Source of the DNA: Achatina immaculata
Lineage: Eukaryota; Mollusca; Gastropoda; Stylommatophora; Achatinidae
NCBI GenBank assembly: GCA_009760885.1
Contig: CM019702.1
Coordinates: 54,225,282-54,289,281 of the forward strand
DNA length: 64,000 nt
Reading direction: 5' to 3'
Below are positions 47,423 through 58,262 of the stretch, one piece after another. How positions within the stretch are numbered: position 1 is the stretch's first letter; every line of letters begins with the position of its first letter. A model generated the notes under the pieces. The model made no database searches and was not told where the DNA came from. It was given only the letters and a program-made list of their open reading frames with translations. A program made the position numbers and the translations under genes.

Positions 47423-48019
47423 GTAAAAAGCATCGTTACTCCAAAAAGAATATTTGTCGTCATAATCGGTGTCTGTATAGTTTCACTAGCAAGTACATCC
47501 CCAATGTACACTGTCATCAGCTTGGGCATGACGTTCTATCCTCCACTTAACAAGACCCTTCTGGGCGTTGTTTCCACTGATGACCGGGAGATAGTGGAAC
47601 ATATTTCTTTTATTGTCAATAATTTTGTTTTGCCATTTGCTGCCTTTATCGTAATTATAATTTGTACTATAATTCTAATTATTAATCTTCGATTGAGAAC
47701 CAAATGGTTTGAAAAGCATTTTATAACATCAAAGAAAGACATTTCCAGCTCTAACAAAAAGGTGTCAAAAGTGGTTTTAATGATCTCTACACTCTATATT
47801 TGTTGCTTTGTACCAATTAACGTTTTAATGTTAGCTCTGGCTTTTGAACCAGAGCTTCATGTTCATGGAAAATATGTCAGTTTGGCCACAGTCTTTGGTG
47901 GTTTAGGACTTCTACTTGAATCTGTCAATTCTTCTATGAATATTTTTATATATTTACATGTAAGTGGAAAATATAGAGATACATTTCGCAATATATTCTG
48001 CAATCACGCATTGATATAG
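47423..48019 (+). CDS. GPCR unit C, exon 3 (TM4-TM7), intact
   Basis: The acceptor TTCATCCAG opens VKSIVTPKRIFVVIIGVCIV, in frame through to TAG at 48017-48019 (198 codons). In order: TM4; extracellular loop with sequon NKT and DDREIVEHISF; TM5 (VLPFAAFIVIIICTIILII); a basic third intracellular loop with SSNKKVSK; TM6 (VVLMISTLYICCFVPINVLM); AFEPELHVHG loop; TM7 ending NSSMNIFIYL; and a short helix-8-like tail with SGKYRDTFRNIF. No internal stop or frameshift. Joined to exons 1 and 2 it would give about 340 residues, normal for a class A receptor. Intron 2 is 6.8 kb and contains LINE pieces, a 2 kb satellite and a SINE. Family role as a chemosensory receptor is inference. Confidence 0.88.
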   Translation, partial: VKSIVTPKRIFVVIIGVCIVSLASTSPMYTVISLGMTFYPPLNKTLLGVVSTDDREIVEHISFIVNNFVLPFAAFIVIIICTIILIINLRLRTKWFEKHFITSKKDISSSNKKVSKVVLMISTLYICCFVPINVLMLALAFEPELHVHGKYVSLATVFGGLGLLLESVNSSMNIFIYLHVSGKYRDTFRNIFCNHALI

Positions 48020-48139
48020 CTTGATCTTTTGTGCATACTGTGAAACATGTTTAACTTATATAAATATATTGTCATGACTGTTTAGCACATGGTCTATGTA
48101 TGTTATGATTAATGTGTGTCTCGTGATATATATATATCT

Positions 48140-48435
48140 GAATCTAAAGTGCCACGGGCACATAAAGCTTTCCCAAGGGTTTTCCACAAATGCCTGTGCT
48201 TTGGCTTTTTTTCTGCTCTTGCCCAGGCAAGCGCTCTATTCCTTAACATCATCTTTGTTGTTCTTCTCCATCTCTCTCTTCTTCTACCCTTACTTATGTT
48301 TCCAAGCGGTGTCTATCTTAGTTCTATTTTTGGTAGTGAGTTGTCAGTCATGTGGAGGACATGTCCCAACCATCCCCCATATATATATGAAAACATTGAC
48401 TGGCATGCAGAGGAAGTGTAGATAGAGGAAATGGC
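48140..48435 (-). mobile_element. LINE 3'-terminal fragment beside GPCR unit C
   Basis: Minus strand shows a GMVGTCPPHD-LTTK block (GHVLRMTDNSLPK in better copies elsewhere is my comparison), then KKRERWRRTTKMMLRNRALA, WARAEKKPKHRHLWKTLGKA and LCARGT. It begins about 120 bases after the stop of exon 3. Confidence 0.6.
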
Positions 48436-50215
48436 CGGGCGATGTCGCGCTTAGTTGTGCTTTGATTATTCTGATTGTTTCGTAGATTCTGTCCCGTGCC
48501 CACCCTATATGGTGTAGATTATGTGGGTGTGCAGTAAGCTGTGATGTTGTTTTTTGTTATTACGTATCGATAAGGAAATTATGTGTATGATTTCAGTGTG
48601 ATGTATTAATATTCGTTATTATGCTTTCATGTTTATTGATTTTGTGCTGCAGCAACACTAGTGTGTCATGGCAGGGTTGTTGCGTAGAATAAGTGTCATT
48701 GCACATTGTATTGTAATGTAGGCTACGTGTAGGGCCAAGAGAGCCCGGGACCCTAGGTCCATCAGGTTTTAATTAACGATGTATGAGAAATCATTATCAT
48801 ACCATACCAGGCTTAATAACCTTGCTTTACATTGACATGGTTCATCAAAATAAGTTTCTATTATCGATGATTGCTTGAAGTATTTTGCATTGCACTGATC
48901 TTGTTCATCCTATTCTTCATCTATTATGATGACACACGTCTTGATGTCGTGTTGATGTTATTGTAAACTGTATGTGTTGTTGTGACGTATAGTGATAATT
49001 AAAAAAATGTTGTGTCATCAATTTCTGACTGATTGATTTCTACTGCATGTCAATGTAATGTGTACTGATTAAATGCTCCGGATGTATGCATAATTAGCAC
49101 ACAGTGTACCAAGGAGGGGATAAAGTGGTTTTTCGGGCATGTTTTCATTATGCAGTCTATGTATTATGCTGTATTTGTAATTACCATATGTTTATAATTT
49201 AGTGTAAAAACCGATAACTTCATCCCATTATAAAAGTAAGAATAGACAAGATTATGATGTCATATAGGAAAATCTGGGGTATGATGTCATAGGGGAACGT
49301 CTGGGTATGATGTCATAGAGGAAAGTCTGGGGTATGATGATGGCGTCTATATTATTCCAGATTAGACAAAACACACACTAGGTAAGATTTAGACAGTAAC
49401 ATGACTTGTCTTTCTTCCTTCACCAGCTCTGTAAAGAGATGTGAAATGCAGTATGTCCTAAATTTGAAAGGCAGAATGCTCGCTGAAGAACAAATCGGAA
49501 TTGCAGATATATATTCCGCGGACAACAAGCAGACTCATAAGAGAGTTATAACGTTAATGTGCTTATCTCTGCTAACTTTATATGTTAATTTCTCGTCTTG
49601 TTTCTTCTGCACAGTTGTTTCTATGTTGAGCCAATTTACAAAATCTATTACCACATTATATACACAGCAAGTCAACAAGACACCCAGGCGTCCAACAACT
49701 ATGCAGCACTATACTACAATTGGAACCTGCAGTCAATCAATGCCATCAACATTTAACATTCCAGAGGACGACTGAACAAGTCTTCTATTAGAATAACATT
49801 CAATACACCGTTTATTAATGGACCAAAATGAAGGGTGACCAGATGAGGATTAGTATGTAGTTCGTCAGGCTGGAAAACAAAAACAACAAAGTTTCCCTGC
49901 GTGAATTAATCAGCTCCATGTGGGAAGAAAAACCGTTACATTTTAACTACGACAAAAAGCACCTACTTACAAGACCGAATCTGCAAGATGACACAAACCT
50001 TTACAAATATTACCATCATGAACTACCACAGAAGGGACTAAGGTCAAATCAGACAAAAGTCTCTGATCTAGAGTCATGGCCTAAATCTTCAAAGATTAAC
50101 CTATCAAACCCCATCTTCTACCAACACTAGTATTAAGTCTACGACTGTACCTATATTCTTCTATAAAACTCTCGAAGATTACTCAATAACTGCCTGAAAT
50201 CCATCGTGAAAAAGC
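48436..50215. other. No recognised feature
   Basis: TGATGTCATA-type words repeat three to four times at 49255-49340. The 124-codon frame at 49401-49775 resembles nothing I know. Confidence 0.5.
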
Positions 50216-50465
50216 CACCCTCATAAAACAAGAAATTCTAACCTCACAAAACAAGAAATTCTGTTCTCACAAAACAATAAATTGTATTCTCATAAAAGAC
50301 GCAATTCTATTCTGACGAAAAAATAAATTCTATTCTCACAAAATAGGTAATTCTGACCTAAAAAAAAAAAAGAAATGCTATTGTCACAAAACAAAAAAAT
50401 TATATTCTCACAGAATAAGAAGTTCTACTCTCAAAAAAAAAAAAAAAAAACAAATTCTAACCACA
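50216..50465. repeat. Degenerate tandem repeat, about 26-bp, A-rich
   Basis: AAACAAGAAATTCTATTCTCAC-type units repeated about nine times with poly-A expansions (50359-50371, 50431-50450). Confidence 0.75.
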
Positions 50466-52465
50466 CAAAACGAGAACCTCCTGTTTCTGTTCTAATCCTG
50501 AGTGTTATGTAAACAATAATTTCCCCACATTTATCACTTTGCTCGTTTCTTTCAGGGCTTTTGCCCAAGTCCTTCTAGCTAAGACACCCAGTTACCCTTT
50601 AACCTTCTCTTCTGCCTAATCTTCTGCCTCCTCTGTTAATCACGTTGCCCATGTACTAATTCCACCTATGTCTCATTTATTTGGAAAATACTACCGCATG
50701 TGTCCACATCTCTACAGAGGATTATTTTATTATTAATAAAGAAAGATGATGCTGATTCAATAATCCAGTTACAGAAACAAATGCAATAAACTTTAGAAAC
50801 GACAATATTGATTTGCCAAAATGTACAGTGAAGAATTATTAAAGTGAGCACAGAAGCAACATTTTAATTTTAATTCACGTGAGGCATGGAAAGGTTTGAT
50901 GTGAGTTTGTTATGTGTACTGAAGAAACCTGCATAAAACCTTTCAGAATTGTTAATTTAAACAAAAGATACACACACATACACGAAAAAAGGCATCAAAG
51001 TTTACCAGTTATGGTGTATTTGTTCAGTTCTAACAGAAGGAAGGGCATCGACAAGTGGAAGTGTCTTGCTATCAGCTGCGCCTGGCGTACTGGGCATCGA
51101 AATGACAGACAGACACAGGCATACAGACATACAGACAGGCAGACAGACAAACAGACAGGCAGACAGACAGATAGATAGATGATAGAACAGAATTGCAAGA
51201 AATATTGTCACCTAGGAAACAAAACGTAGAAGAGTCAAATACATCTTCGGGCACTGACCAGGCAAAAACTAAACAAACATCCTGGAGAATATGTTAGGAG
51301 ATATAAAGTTACAGGAAGTAAAACAGATACAAGGAAGCAACTTGTATACAACACTGTATGGATTCATTAAAAAAACAACAGATAAAAGTCGTATATTCCA
51401 AACATAAAAAGCTGTTTTTATTCTAAATATTTCATACTCAGACGAGAGACAACGCCAGACTTACAGCAGCAAATGCTCGACGTTTCTTTATTGAGTAATG
51501 CTACAAAAGTAATAACTTCAACATATGATACTATTTGTACCAAGCAACATCGTATGTCTTGGGTACCGAAAGGGTAGGGAAAAAAAAAAGAAGAGAAACC
51601 TGGTGGAAATGGCTCTTCTCTGAGATGTACAAATATCTCGTGCCACAGTGTTTCTTGTTGTGTTCAGATCTTACATGTTTGAACTTTACCAACAGCGAGG
51701 AGACACACATTTTCTTCCAACTCTTTTAACACCGAAGACGACGAAAGGTATTTGATGACCAAATACATGACCTATTAAAGTAGTCAGTGTTTTTTGACAA
51801 TGTTCGATATTGTGACTTTTATCTTAAACTAACTGAGTTTACTGTTTTACAGACTGTATTTTCTTTTTTACAGATTGCGCATTTTTTCTAAAAAAAAAGT
51901 ATTTATTCGATACTAAACTTTTATTTTCTGTTTGAAAATAGCTACATCTTACTTTCATGTTGATTTACCAAAACTAAGCCAACACTGTTTATAAGCGTAT
52001 GATGTACACATATTGACACAAGTTAATTTTAGTTAAACATACACATTAATGGTACCTGTATATACATAGAAGAAGTACATTTATACCACATGGTGTTTTA
52101 GAATGAGTTATATTCTCTTTGTTACATACACATCCTGATACCTTTCAAGGAAGTTAATGCTGTTAGTAAATTCCTAACAGTCGCTGTATGTCATATATTA
52201 TATATTTACAATCCACTTCAGAATATAACTGAACTGACAAGTGTAAACATTACAACAAAATATTGAGCTTACCAGTAATCTTTAATAGCACTGATACCAT
52301 GATGTCAAATATCTGTTTAAGCTAATATCATCGATGATATGTTCTGAGGGGAAAAAAAGTTTTATCAGCAACAGTTAATACGTAACATGACAAATCATGA
52401 AAAGAAAATTGCCATATATGGATATGTTGTTAGTGCCCATATTTTCCTTGACCTGTCAGCACACT
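50466..52465. other. No recognised feature besides the tetranucleotide tract
   Basis: AT-rich DNA with only short frames. Confidence 0.5.
51104..51182. repeat. (ACAG)n-type tetranucleotide tract
   Basis: CAGACAGACAGGCAGACAGA units ending in GATAGATAGATG. Confidence 0.9.
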
Positions 52466-52637
52466 AGAGGGTGATATGGTCAGTATCACGCCTGGCCGCC
52501 TTTCTTTCTCCAACTCCAGAAGAAGTCGGGTACCCATTCCTACAGTTGGGTGACTGGGGTACCTCCGGCCGGTTTCCAACCCCCGACCTTCGCCATGAGA
52601 GACCAGTGCAATAACCACTTCGACACTCAGACAACCA
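52466..52637 (-). repeat. Second tRNA-derived SINE family, minus strand
   Basis: On the minus strand a head with GAGTGTCGAAGTGGTTATTG (A box) and GGGGGTTGGAAACC (B box), followed by a CCCAGTCACCCAACTGTAGG and GGGTACCCGACTTCTTCTGG body. The body also appears at 12284-12345 and 13873-13938. Confidence 0.7.
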
Positions 52638-52639
52638 TA

Positions 52640-53085
52640 TCCATACTATATGAACATAATATTTAAGAAGGCTGGCTAGTAAAGAAGATTAAAATCTTAA
52701 ATATTATGGACGTATTAAACGAAATGACATGTTAGAAAAGAGAGTCTTGGAAGGGTACATAATGGGAAAAAGAAAGAGAAAAAGACTAAGATGGCAGTAA
52801 GGCATTGTTGATGATCTCCGAATGGACGCATCACAGCAGGGCATCTTGCTTACAACCGAGATGCCTGCAGGAGAACTGTTAGGGAGGCAAAGTTCCGCAA
52901 GGGGCATACAAATGACTGAGGTAGCTGGTTGTGGGATGTTAGACGTATCAATTCCGAAAGCAATTGCTTATTTCGCGCAGTATCTTGTCGTCCCCCTACA
53001 ATCCCTTGCTGACGAGGTGAACCACTCCAAACTCTTGCATATAATCAACATCTCTCTTCCAAACTACTCGTAAAAGAATACACCA
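52640..53085 (+). mobile_element. LINE-A 3' fragment in duplicated cassette 2
   Basis: Same composition as 34800-35215: ATTATGGACGTATTAAACG, GGGAAAAAGAAAGAGAAAAAG, TGGACGCATCACAGCAGGGC, TTAGGGAGGCAAAGTTCCGC, then the shared non-LINE tail. Slightly closer to LINE-A than cassette 1. Confidence 0.72.
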
Positions 53086-53537
53086 CATCATTAACTTTAT
53101 GTACTAGGTTACTAAAGATTGTCGGTCTCTATTTATCAGAGTCAACCACCTGACATTCTTCAAGTCGGGAAGTAAATGCTATCTCCACTAATGACTACAC
53201 GAGGATTTCACGTCTGTCTGAGTCTTCCTAGACCATGCTAAAGAAGAAGAAAAAGTCACTTAGCGAAAAATAGAACCTAACATATCGTATTCTAAAGACA
53301 CCACAACATGTACACTAGTGAATTTTAACACAGTAAAACGTGGTTGACAAAGCTCACAAAGAAGACTTCCATAATAACAGTAGTGACCAAACAACAAAGC
53401 CAGCACAGCATGACAAGATAATTCATATTTAAAATGCTGGCCAGTGAGGGAGATCACGCGGACAAACAGGGGAGGAAACAATAACATGAACCCCTCTCTG
53501 CATGAACATTTAGTGGAGGGAATATTAGCATGGCTTA
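53086..53537. other. Cassette 2 spacer; second half shared with 35230-35387
   Basis: 53086-53400 is unique to this copy. 53400-53537 (AATGCTGGCCAGTGAG, GGGGAGGAAACAATAACATG) matches 35280-35387 closely. Confidence 0.7.
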
Positions 53538-53617
53538 TGCTTACTGGGCCTGGTTAGATGAGTGGTTAGTCCCTCGATGTACTAATCCGTTGGTACCGGA
53601 TTCAAGTCCAATCAGAG

Positions 53618-53618
<1 letters not shown>
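53538..53618 (+). repeat. tRNA-derived SINE, copy 4, truncated at (TA)n
   Basis: GGGCCTGGTTAGATGAGTGG, CTAATCCGTTGGTACCGG, TTCAAGTCCAATCAG; then cut off by a (TA)n run. The 5' flank is shared with copy 2. Confidence 0.75.

Positions 53619-53620
<2 letters not shown>

Positions 53621-53667
<47 letters not shown>
53621..53667. repeat. (TA)n microsatellite between SINE copy 4 and LINE RT
   Basis: About 23 TA units directly before CACATTGATGG. Confidence 0.95.
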
Positions 53668-53670
<3 letters not shown>

Positions 53671-53815
53671 ATTGATGGAAAGACCAATAGAAGGAAATAC
53701 GGAATACACTTATGCTTCATAGACTACTGTAAAGCATTCGATAAAGTGAGACACACAGAAATTATAAGAATGTTGGAAGACATCAATATAGATGGGAATG
53801 ACTGGAGACAGTCAT
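53667..53815 (+). mobile_element. LINE RT fragment (LINE-B/D type) abutting (TA)n
   Basis: Encodes ITLMERPIEGNTEYTL-like residues then LCFIDYCKAFDKVRHTEIIR and MLEDINIDGNDW. It begins directly at a (TA)n run and ends where the 47-bp minisatellite starts (GACTGGAGACAG). Its 5' junction coincides with that of the copy at 29068. Confidence 0.75.
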
Positions 53816-54195
53816 CAATTAATCCTGAACAGTGAAGTTGATGGGTGGAGACAGTGAAATCCGGAACCGTGAAGATGACGGGTGGAGACAGTGATTAACT
53901 AATCCGGAACCATGAAATTGATGACTGGAGACAGATATTAACTAATCCGGAACCGTGAAGTTGATGACTGGAGACAGCGATTAAGTAATCTAGAACCATG
54001 AAGTTCAAGGGTGGAGACAGTGATTAACTAATCAAAAACCATGGAGAGAGTGATTAACTAATCCGGAACCGTGAAGTTGATGGCTGGAGACAGTGATTAA
54101 CTATTACGGAACCGTGAAGTTGATGGCTGGAGACAGTGATTAACTATTACGGAACCGTGAAGTTGATGGCTGGAGACAGTGGATAACTAATCCAG
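53812..54195. repeat. Minisatellite, about 47-bp unit, about 8 copies
   Basis: Unit contains TGGAGACAGTGATTAACTA, ATCCGGAACCGTGAAGTTGA and TGGC. The last three copies are nearly identical, earlier ones degenerate. Starts where the LINE RT fragment ends. The word ACTAATCCGG also occurs in the tRNA-SINE head. Confidence 0.85.
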
Positions 54196-54329
54196 TAACA
54201 GTCAGAAAACACGGCTTCAACATAAGGACAGCGACACAGAAACATCTTCACTGTGACAAATGTTTACCTTATAATCTAAGTAGAGTGTGAGCAATGTTTA
54301 CATCACACGATCTACGCTTATTGTGGTGA

Positions 54330-54704
54330 ATGTTTGTTTCAGTTTCCATGTCCCTTGTGGAACTTTGCCTCCCTAACAGCTCTTCTGTAGGCCTCTCGGT
54401 TAAAAGCAAGATAGCTTGCTGATAAAGCGTTCACTTGAGATTATCAACAGTGTATTGCAACCATCTTCGCATTGACCTTCCTCCCTTTCTTTTTCCCATT
54501 ATGTATCCTTTCATAATTGTCTTTAAAATCTCATGACGTTTAATGTGTCCAAAATATTTAAGTTCTCTATTTAATCCTCTTTACTAGCCAGCCTTCTTCA
54601 ATATTAAGTCATTGTAGTATGGAAATGTATGTTCTTTTTGTGTGAATCTCAGCTTCATGAAGTGTTCAGGTCTCACAGGCATATGCTGCGATGGGAAAGA
54701 TCAT
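54330..54704 (-). mobile_element. LINE-A 3' fragment, left part (split by nested insertion)
   Basis: Nearly parallel to 58723-59150: CATGTCCCTTGTGGAACTTTGCC, TTTCTTTTTCCCATTATGTATCC, CCAGCCTTCTTCAATATTAA. It stops at GGGAAAGAT (54704), where a LINE-B copy begins; the rest resumes at 55458. Confidence 0.82.
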
Positions 54705-55447
54705 CATCATCATCATCATTATCATGATCCTTGATTAACTTCCATGTACCAAGATAACAAGAAAGTTTCCATATAGCATTTTAGGACTCGTTTTCTAACA
54801 TTCATTGATAAGGATGTATTGGCTAATATGTTTCTCATTCTTTGCTTGGCCTATTTTGTTCCTAATTTCTATTCTGCATTTCCCATCTGAAGCTATTACT
54901 GCTCCAAGGTATTTGAATTGATGTACCTGCTTTAGAATAGTTCCGTTTAATTTAATACTGCATTCTGGTGGATTCTGTTTCTTAGATGTAACCATAGTCT
55001 CTGTCTTATTGATGTTCAAAGTAAGGCCTTTCTGTTCACTTTCTTTGGCGACTTTATCCAAGCTATTTTGCAGGTCTTGTTGGTTCTCAGCTATCAGTAC
55101 TGTGTCGTCAGCATACCGAATGATGTTAATATTGTATCCTCCAATTTTTATGTTTGGTTCTGTGATGATCGAATATTCTTGATGTACAGAGAAAAATGGT
55201 CTGAAGATAGTACACATCCTTGTCGCACCTCTTCTTTTATAGGTTAATATTTTCCAGTTCTATTTTCAACTCGAAGTGCTGCTTCTTGCTGCCAGTATAT
55301 ATGTTTTACAAACCTGAGGTCTTTGCCTTCAATATTGATGTCTACAAGCAATTTAATAATTTAATTATGTTTCACCTTGTCGAATGCACTGGTGTAATCA
55401 ATGAAGCATAAGTAGGGATTTTTCGGTACTTCTAAAGCTCTTTCTGG
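54705..55447 (-). mobile_element. LINE-B 5'-truncated copy nested in LINE-A
   Basis: Minus-strand element ending 3' with an (ATG)n tail (CATCATCATCATCATCATTATCATGATCC on the + strand begins here). It carries RT residues KIGGYNINIIRYADDTVLIA, ENQQDLQNSLDKVAKESEQK, LNINKTETMVTSKKQNPPEC and FKYLGAVIASDGKC in a 140-codon frame (54795-55217). The 5' end is truncated at the residues matching 62188 (TTTTACGAAC). Between the RT YADD block and the C-terminus much is deleted. Confidence 0.85.
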
Positions 55448-55655
55448 TAGTGTTCGTAAAAGTGGGAAAGATGCATGCCCTCAAAAATCTTATTTGTTTT
55501 TGTTAGTTCTGTCTGCTCCTCTCCGCAGCTTATGTGGTTGTTTTTACTATTTGAAGAGCGATAGATGTCCTCCTTGTAATTTCCCTTATTGTATCTCCAT
55601 TATTATTTAGTAATGACCCAAGATATTCAAAACTCTCCCTGCTTCCAATAGTCGT
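55448..55655 (-). mobile_element. LINE-A 3' fragment, right part after nested insertion
   Basis: Continues the 54330-54704 copy: GGGAAAGATGCATGCCCTCAAAAAT and the stretch coding ALQKxK-like residues, GCGATAGATGTCCTCCTTG, GATATTCAAAACTCTCC, parallel to 59140-59310. The first ten bases (TGGGAAAGAT) repeat the last bases of the left part. Confidence 0.8.
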
Positions 55656-55699
55656 CTTGTGTTTTCTTCTTTTACTTCTTCTTCTTCTTCCTATTTCTC

Positions 55700-56215
55700 T
55701 CCTTCTTCGTCTTATTAATCGAACACTTTAAGACATCAACTAGATTATCTTTGAAGAATTCTGCCGTTTGTTTTAGGCTGTTAAAATGTAGCTTATCATG
55801 GACTAATACAGGTACCGGTCACAAGTGGCGTCTCGGTTCTTCAGATGAAGGACAATCTTGTGACAGGTGCCTGGCTGTCATTTTCTCGGTACCACAGGTG
55901 CATTCGATGGCTGTGCCGTTCTTGAGGCTGTCAGACACGCATGTCTGAATCTTTTGTAGAATGTTCCTAGCCTATAGATCTTCACTTGTTCTTCTGTGCC
56001 GGGCTGGTAGTAGGCATCATTCATCTGGTGCCCTGGATGCTACCTTACCCATTCGCTCTTATGTTTTGCTATTATCAGTGTGTTGGCTTCATCTTCTGAC
56101 AGGCATGTGTCAACCTGGGTGAGCTCTCTATTTATCTTTGCTACAGCGTCAACCTTCTGGTTACCTTGGATATTCCATTGAAATGGTATTCACTGTACAA
56201 CACACCTTGTACAGA
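55700..56215 (-). mobile_element. RNase H-bearing LINE, C-terminal remnant
   Basis: On the minus strand, in several frames: IPFQWNIQGNQKVDAVAKIN (end of RNase H), CLSEDEANTLIIAKHKSEWV, QMNDAYYQPGTEEQVKIYRL and a decayed CxCG zinc-like block (NAPVVPRK, with CTGTGGTACCG). This matches the C-terminal layout of Jockey-like elements of lophotrochozoans as I know them. Dead copy. Confidence 0.6.
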
Positions 56216-56989
56216 TTTGTGCCAAGTTATAGAGGGCTTCTTTCAGTTCTCCATATTCTCTGTTTTTCCTGCATAATAATATATGTATTATCCTTGGAGT
56301 ATTATTTTTGCAGTTTTATTTGCGTAGCACAGAACAAAAACTGATGTAATAAATTACAAATAAAAAAGAAAACCATTTTTTTTGGGTATATTGTTTCCTT
56401 CTTTTCAATACAATTATAAGTACTTTACCTCATGTACTGACATTCTTGAACTACCCAAGCTTAGCACGTAAAACAGCTGTAATGTAATGTCTTGATAACT
56501 TAAGAGTTCCTGAATAACAAAACTTTTAGTATACTAGCCATTGTTTCGTTTCGGTTCTGGGCCACCCCTGTTACATGGTTGCAGAATTTTTTTCGGACTG
56601 AAAGGATCAGAAAAGCAGGCCAGGGCAGTTGACACAAGCTTGGGACAAAAGCGTTGGGCTCCTCTCAGGATCTGGAGAGGACTGCTGGCTTTGCCATGTC
56701 GACAGGGATCAGGATCTGAAGTGACCAACAATTACGGAAACACAAAAAGAAGATACCTGGCTCTTACTGGAGCTAGGGAAATAGTGACGGCTAGGGATAA
56801 TTCTGACCACATCTCTCTTTAACATGTCGATAATTAAGTAGTGTAGAGGCACCAGCAGTATATTTCATTATATTTCTTTGTATTTCAAGAATTTCACACA
56901 GGTAAGGGAGATGAGTGAACAACTTGTCTCATTCGATATCACAAAAAAGGAGTCGGACATATATTGATCGTGTGATGAGAAATAATTGA
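56216..56989. other. Mostly featureless; possible SINE tail
   Basis: 56750-56820 (ACCTGGCTCTTACTGGAGC, ATTCTGACCACATCTCTCTT) loosely resembles the SINE body. Otherwise nothing. Confidence 0.35.
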
Positions 56990-57095
56990 GAATCTAAAAA
57001 CAAGCTATCAAATGGAACACAACAGGCCGAAAAAAAGAGGTCGACCATTTCAAACTATAATAAAAATACATTGGTAAGAGAGCCCAAATTAGTTG
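56990..57095 (+). mobile_element. LINE-E short fragment
   Basis: AAAACAAGCTATCAAATGGAAC, AACAGGCCGAAAAAAAGAGG, TCGACCATTTCAAACTATAAT and ACATTGGTAAGAGAG match 5094-5185. Confidence 0.7.
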
Positions 57096-57224
57096 AGAAT
57101 ACTAATCTTTTTTTCAGTAGAATTTTAGGAGCGAAAATATAAGTCCTGCCTTATTTATTATATTTTCAGTATATTATAATAATATTTTCAGTAAATATGA
57201 AATATAATGGGGAATGAAAATATA

Positions 57225-57425
57225 ATGAATAAAGTTTGGACACATTAAACATCATGAGAATGATTTTGAATGGTACATAATAGGAAAAAGAAAGAGAGGA
57301 AGACCAAGCCGAGGATGATCTGCAAATGGATGAATAAGCAGCAGGGCAACATGGTTACAACCGAGAGACCTACAGGACAGCTGTTAGGGAGGCAAGGATC
57401 CGCACGGGACATGCTAATGACTGAC
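57225..57425 (+). mobile_element. LINE-A 3'-terminal fragment
   Basis: TTTGGACACATTAAACATCATGAG, ATAGGAAAAAGAAAGAGAGGAAG, TGGATGAATAAGCAGCAGGGC and TTAGGGAGGCAAGGATCCGC match the reverse complement of 58740-58940. Frame broken. Confidence 0.75.
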
Positions 57426-57889
57426 TGGCTGCCCTTATTTATTGGAGAATACTTTGGCTGTTGCCACTTATTATTTAAACTGTGTATGCCTCATTGTACG
57501 GAATATGAAATTAACGCTATCATAAATAGTGAAATAATCGTATCTGAAAATTATAAGACCGAAATATAGCCTTTTTGAAAGAATCTACTCTCGTCAAAAC
57601 ATACTTTGTTGCCATGCTTACTGAAGTAACTGGCAATTCACACAATATTCTACATATCAAAAATTTGAGTCTACATGACTCAAAAAAACTATATCGTGAA
57701 TTTAGCAAACAATCGCAGGCAGCTATGATTAACAGGCATTAATGACTGTATATACGAGTAATATCAACCTTGCTTCGTCTGGTAACTAAAATACACTATA
57801 TTCGACATACGATATTCCTAGATCATTACTACATGAGGTAATGTTTTAAACTAGAGCTCAGCCCAGTTTGAGAATCAATACTTTAAAAA
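57426..57889. other. No recognised feature
   Basis: AT-rich, ends where the GC-richer LINE-B 5' UTR begins. Confidence 0.55.
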
Positions 57890-58262
57890 CAACGGACGTC
57901 ACTATACACCTTGGGTAAAGCTGGGGCGACCATCCCCAACCCAGCGCGTCACAGGTGGCGGATGGTGAAAGTCCTCCAGATATGGAGGATCCCTGTGAAT
58001 AAGGAGTTGTCCAAATAAGCGGGCGCGAACCAACTGGCGGTAGACTCAGAGAGCGATGTGGGGCAGTAGGTGGCTCTACTACTCCTATAAAGGGCCTCAG
58101 GTGCTCAGTGAAGGGAATACCAGGCGGGTCAGAGGCGCCTTAAAACCCCTCGCTCCCGCTGCTTTGCGGGTAGGACAGGGAGTCCAAAGGCTAGAGAAGA
58201 GTCCGTACACAGAACCGACAGAAGGCAACGGGAAACCACTGTTGTAGTTCCCAAGAATAGTT

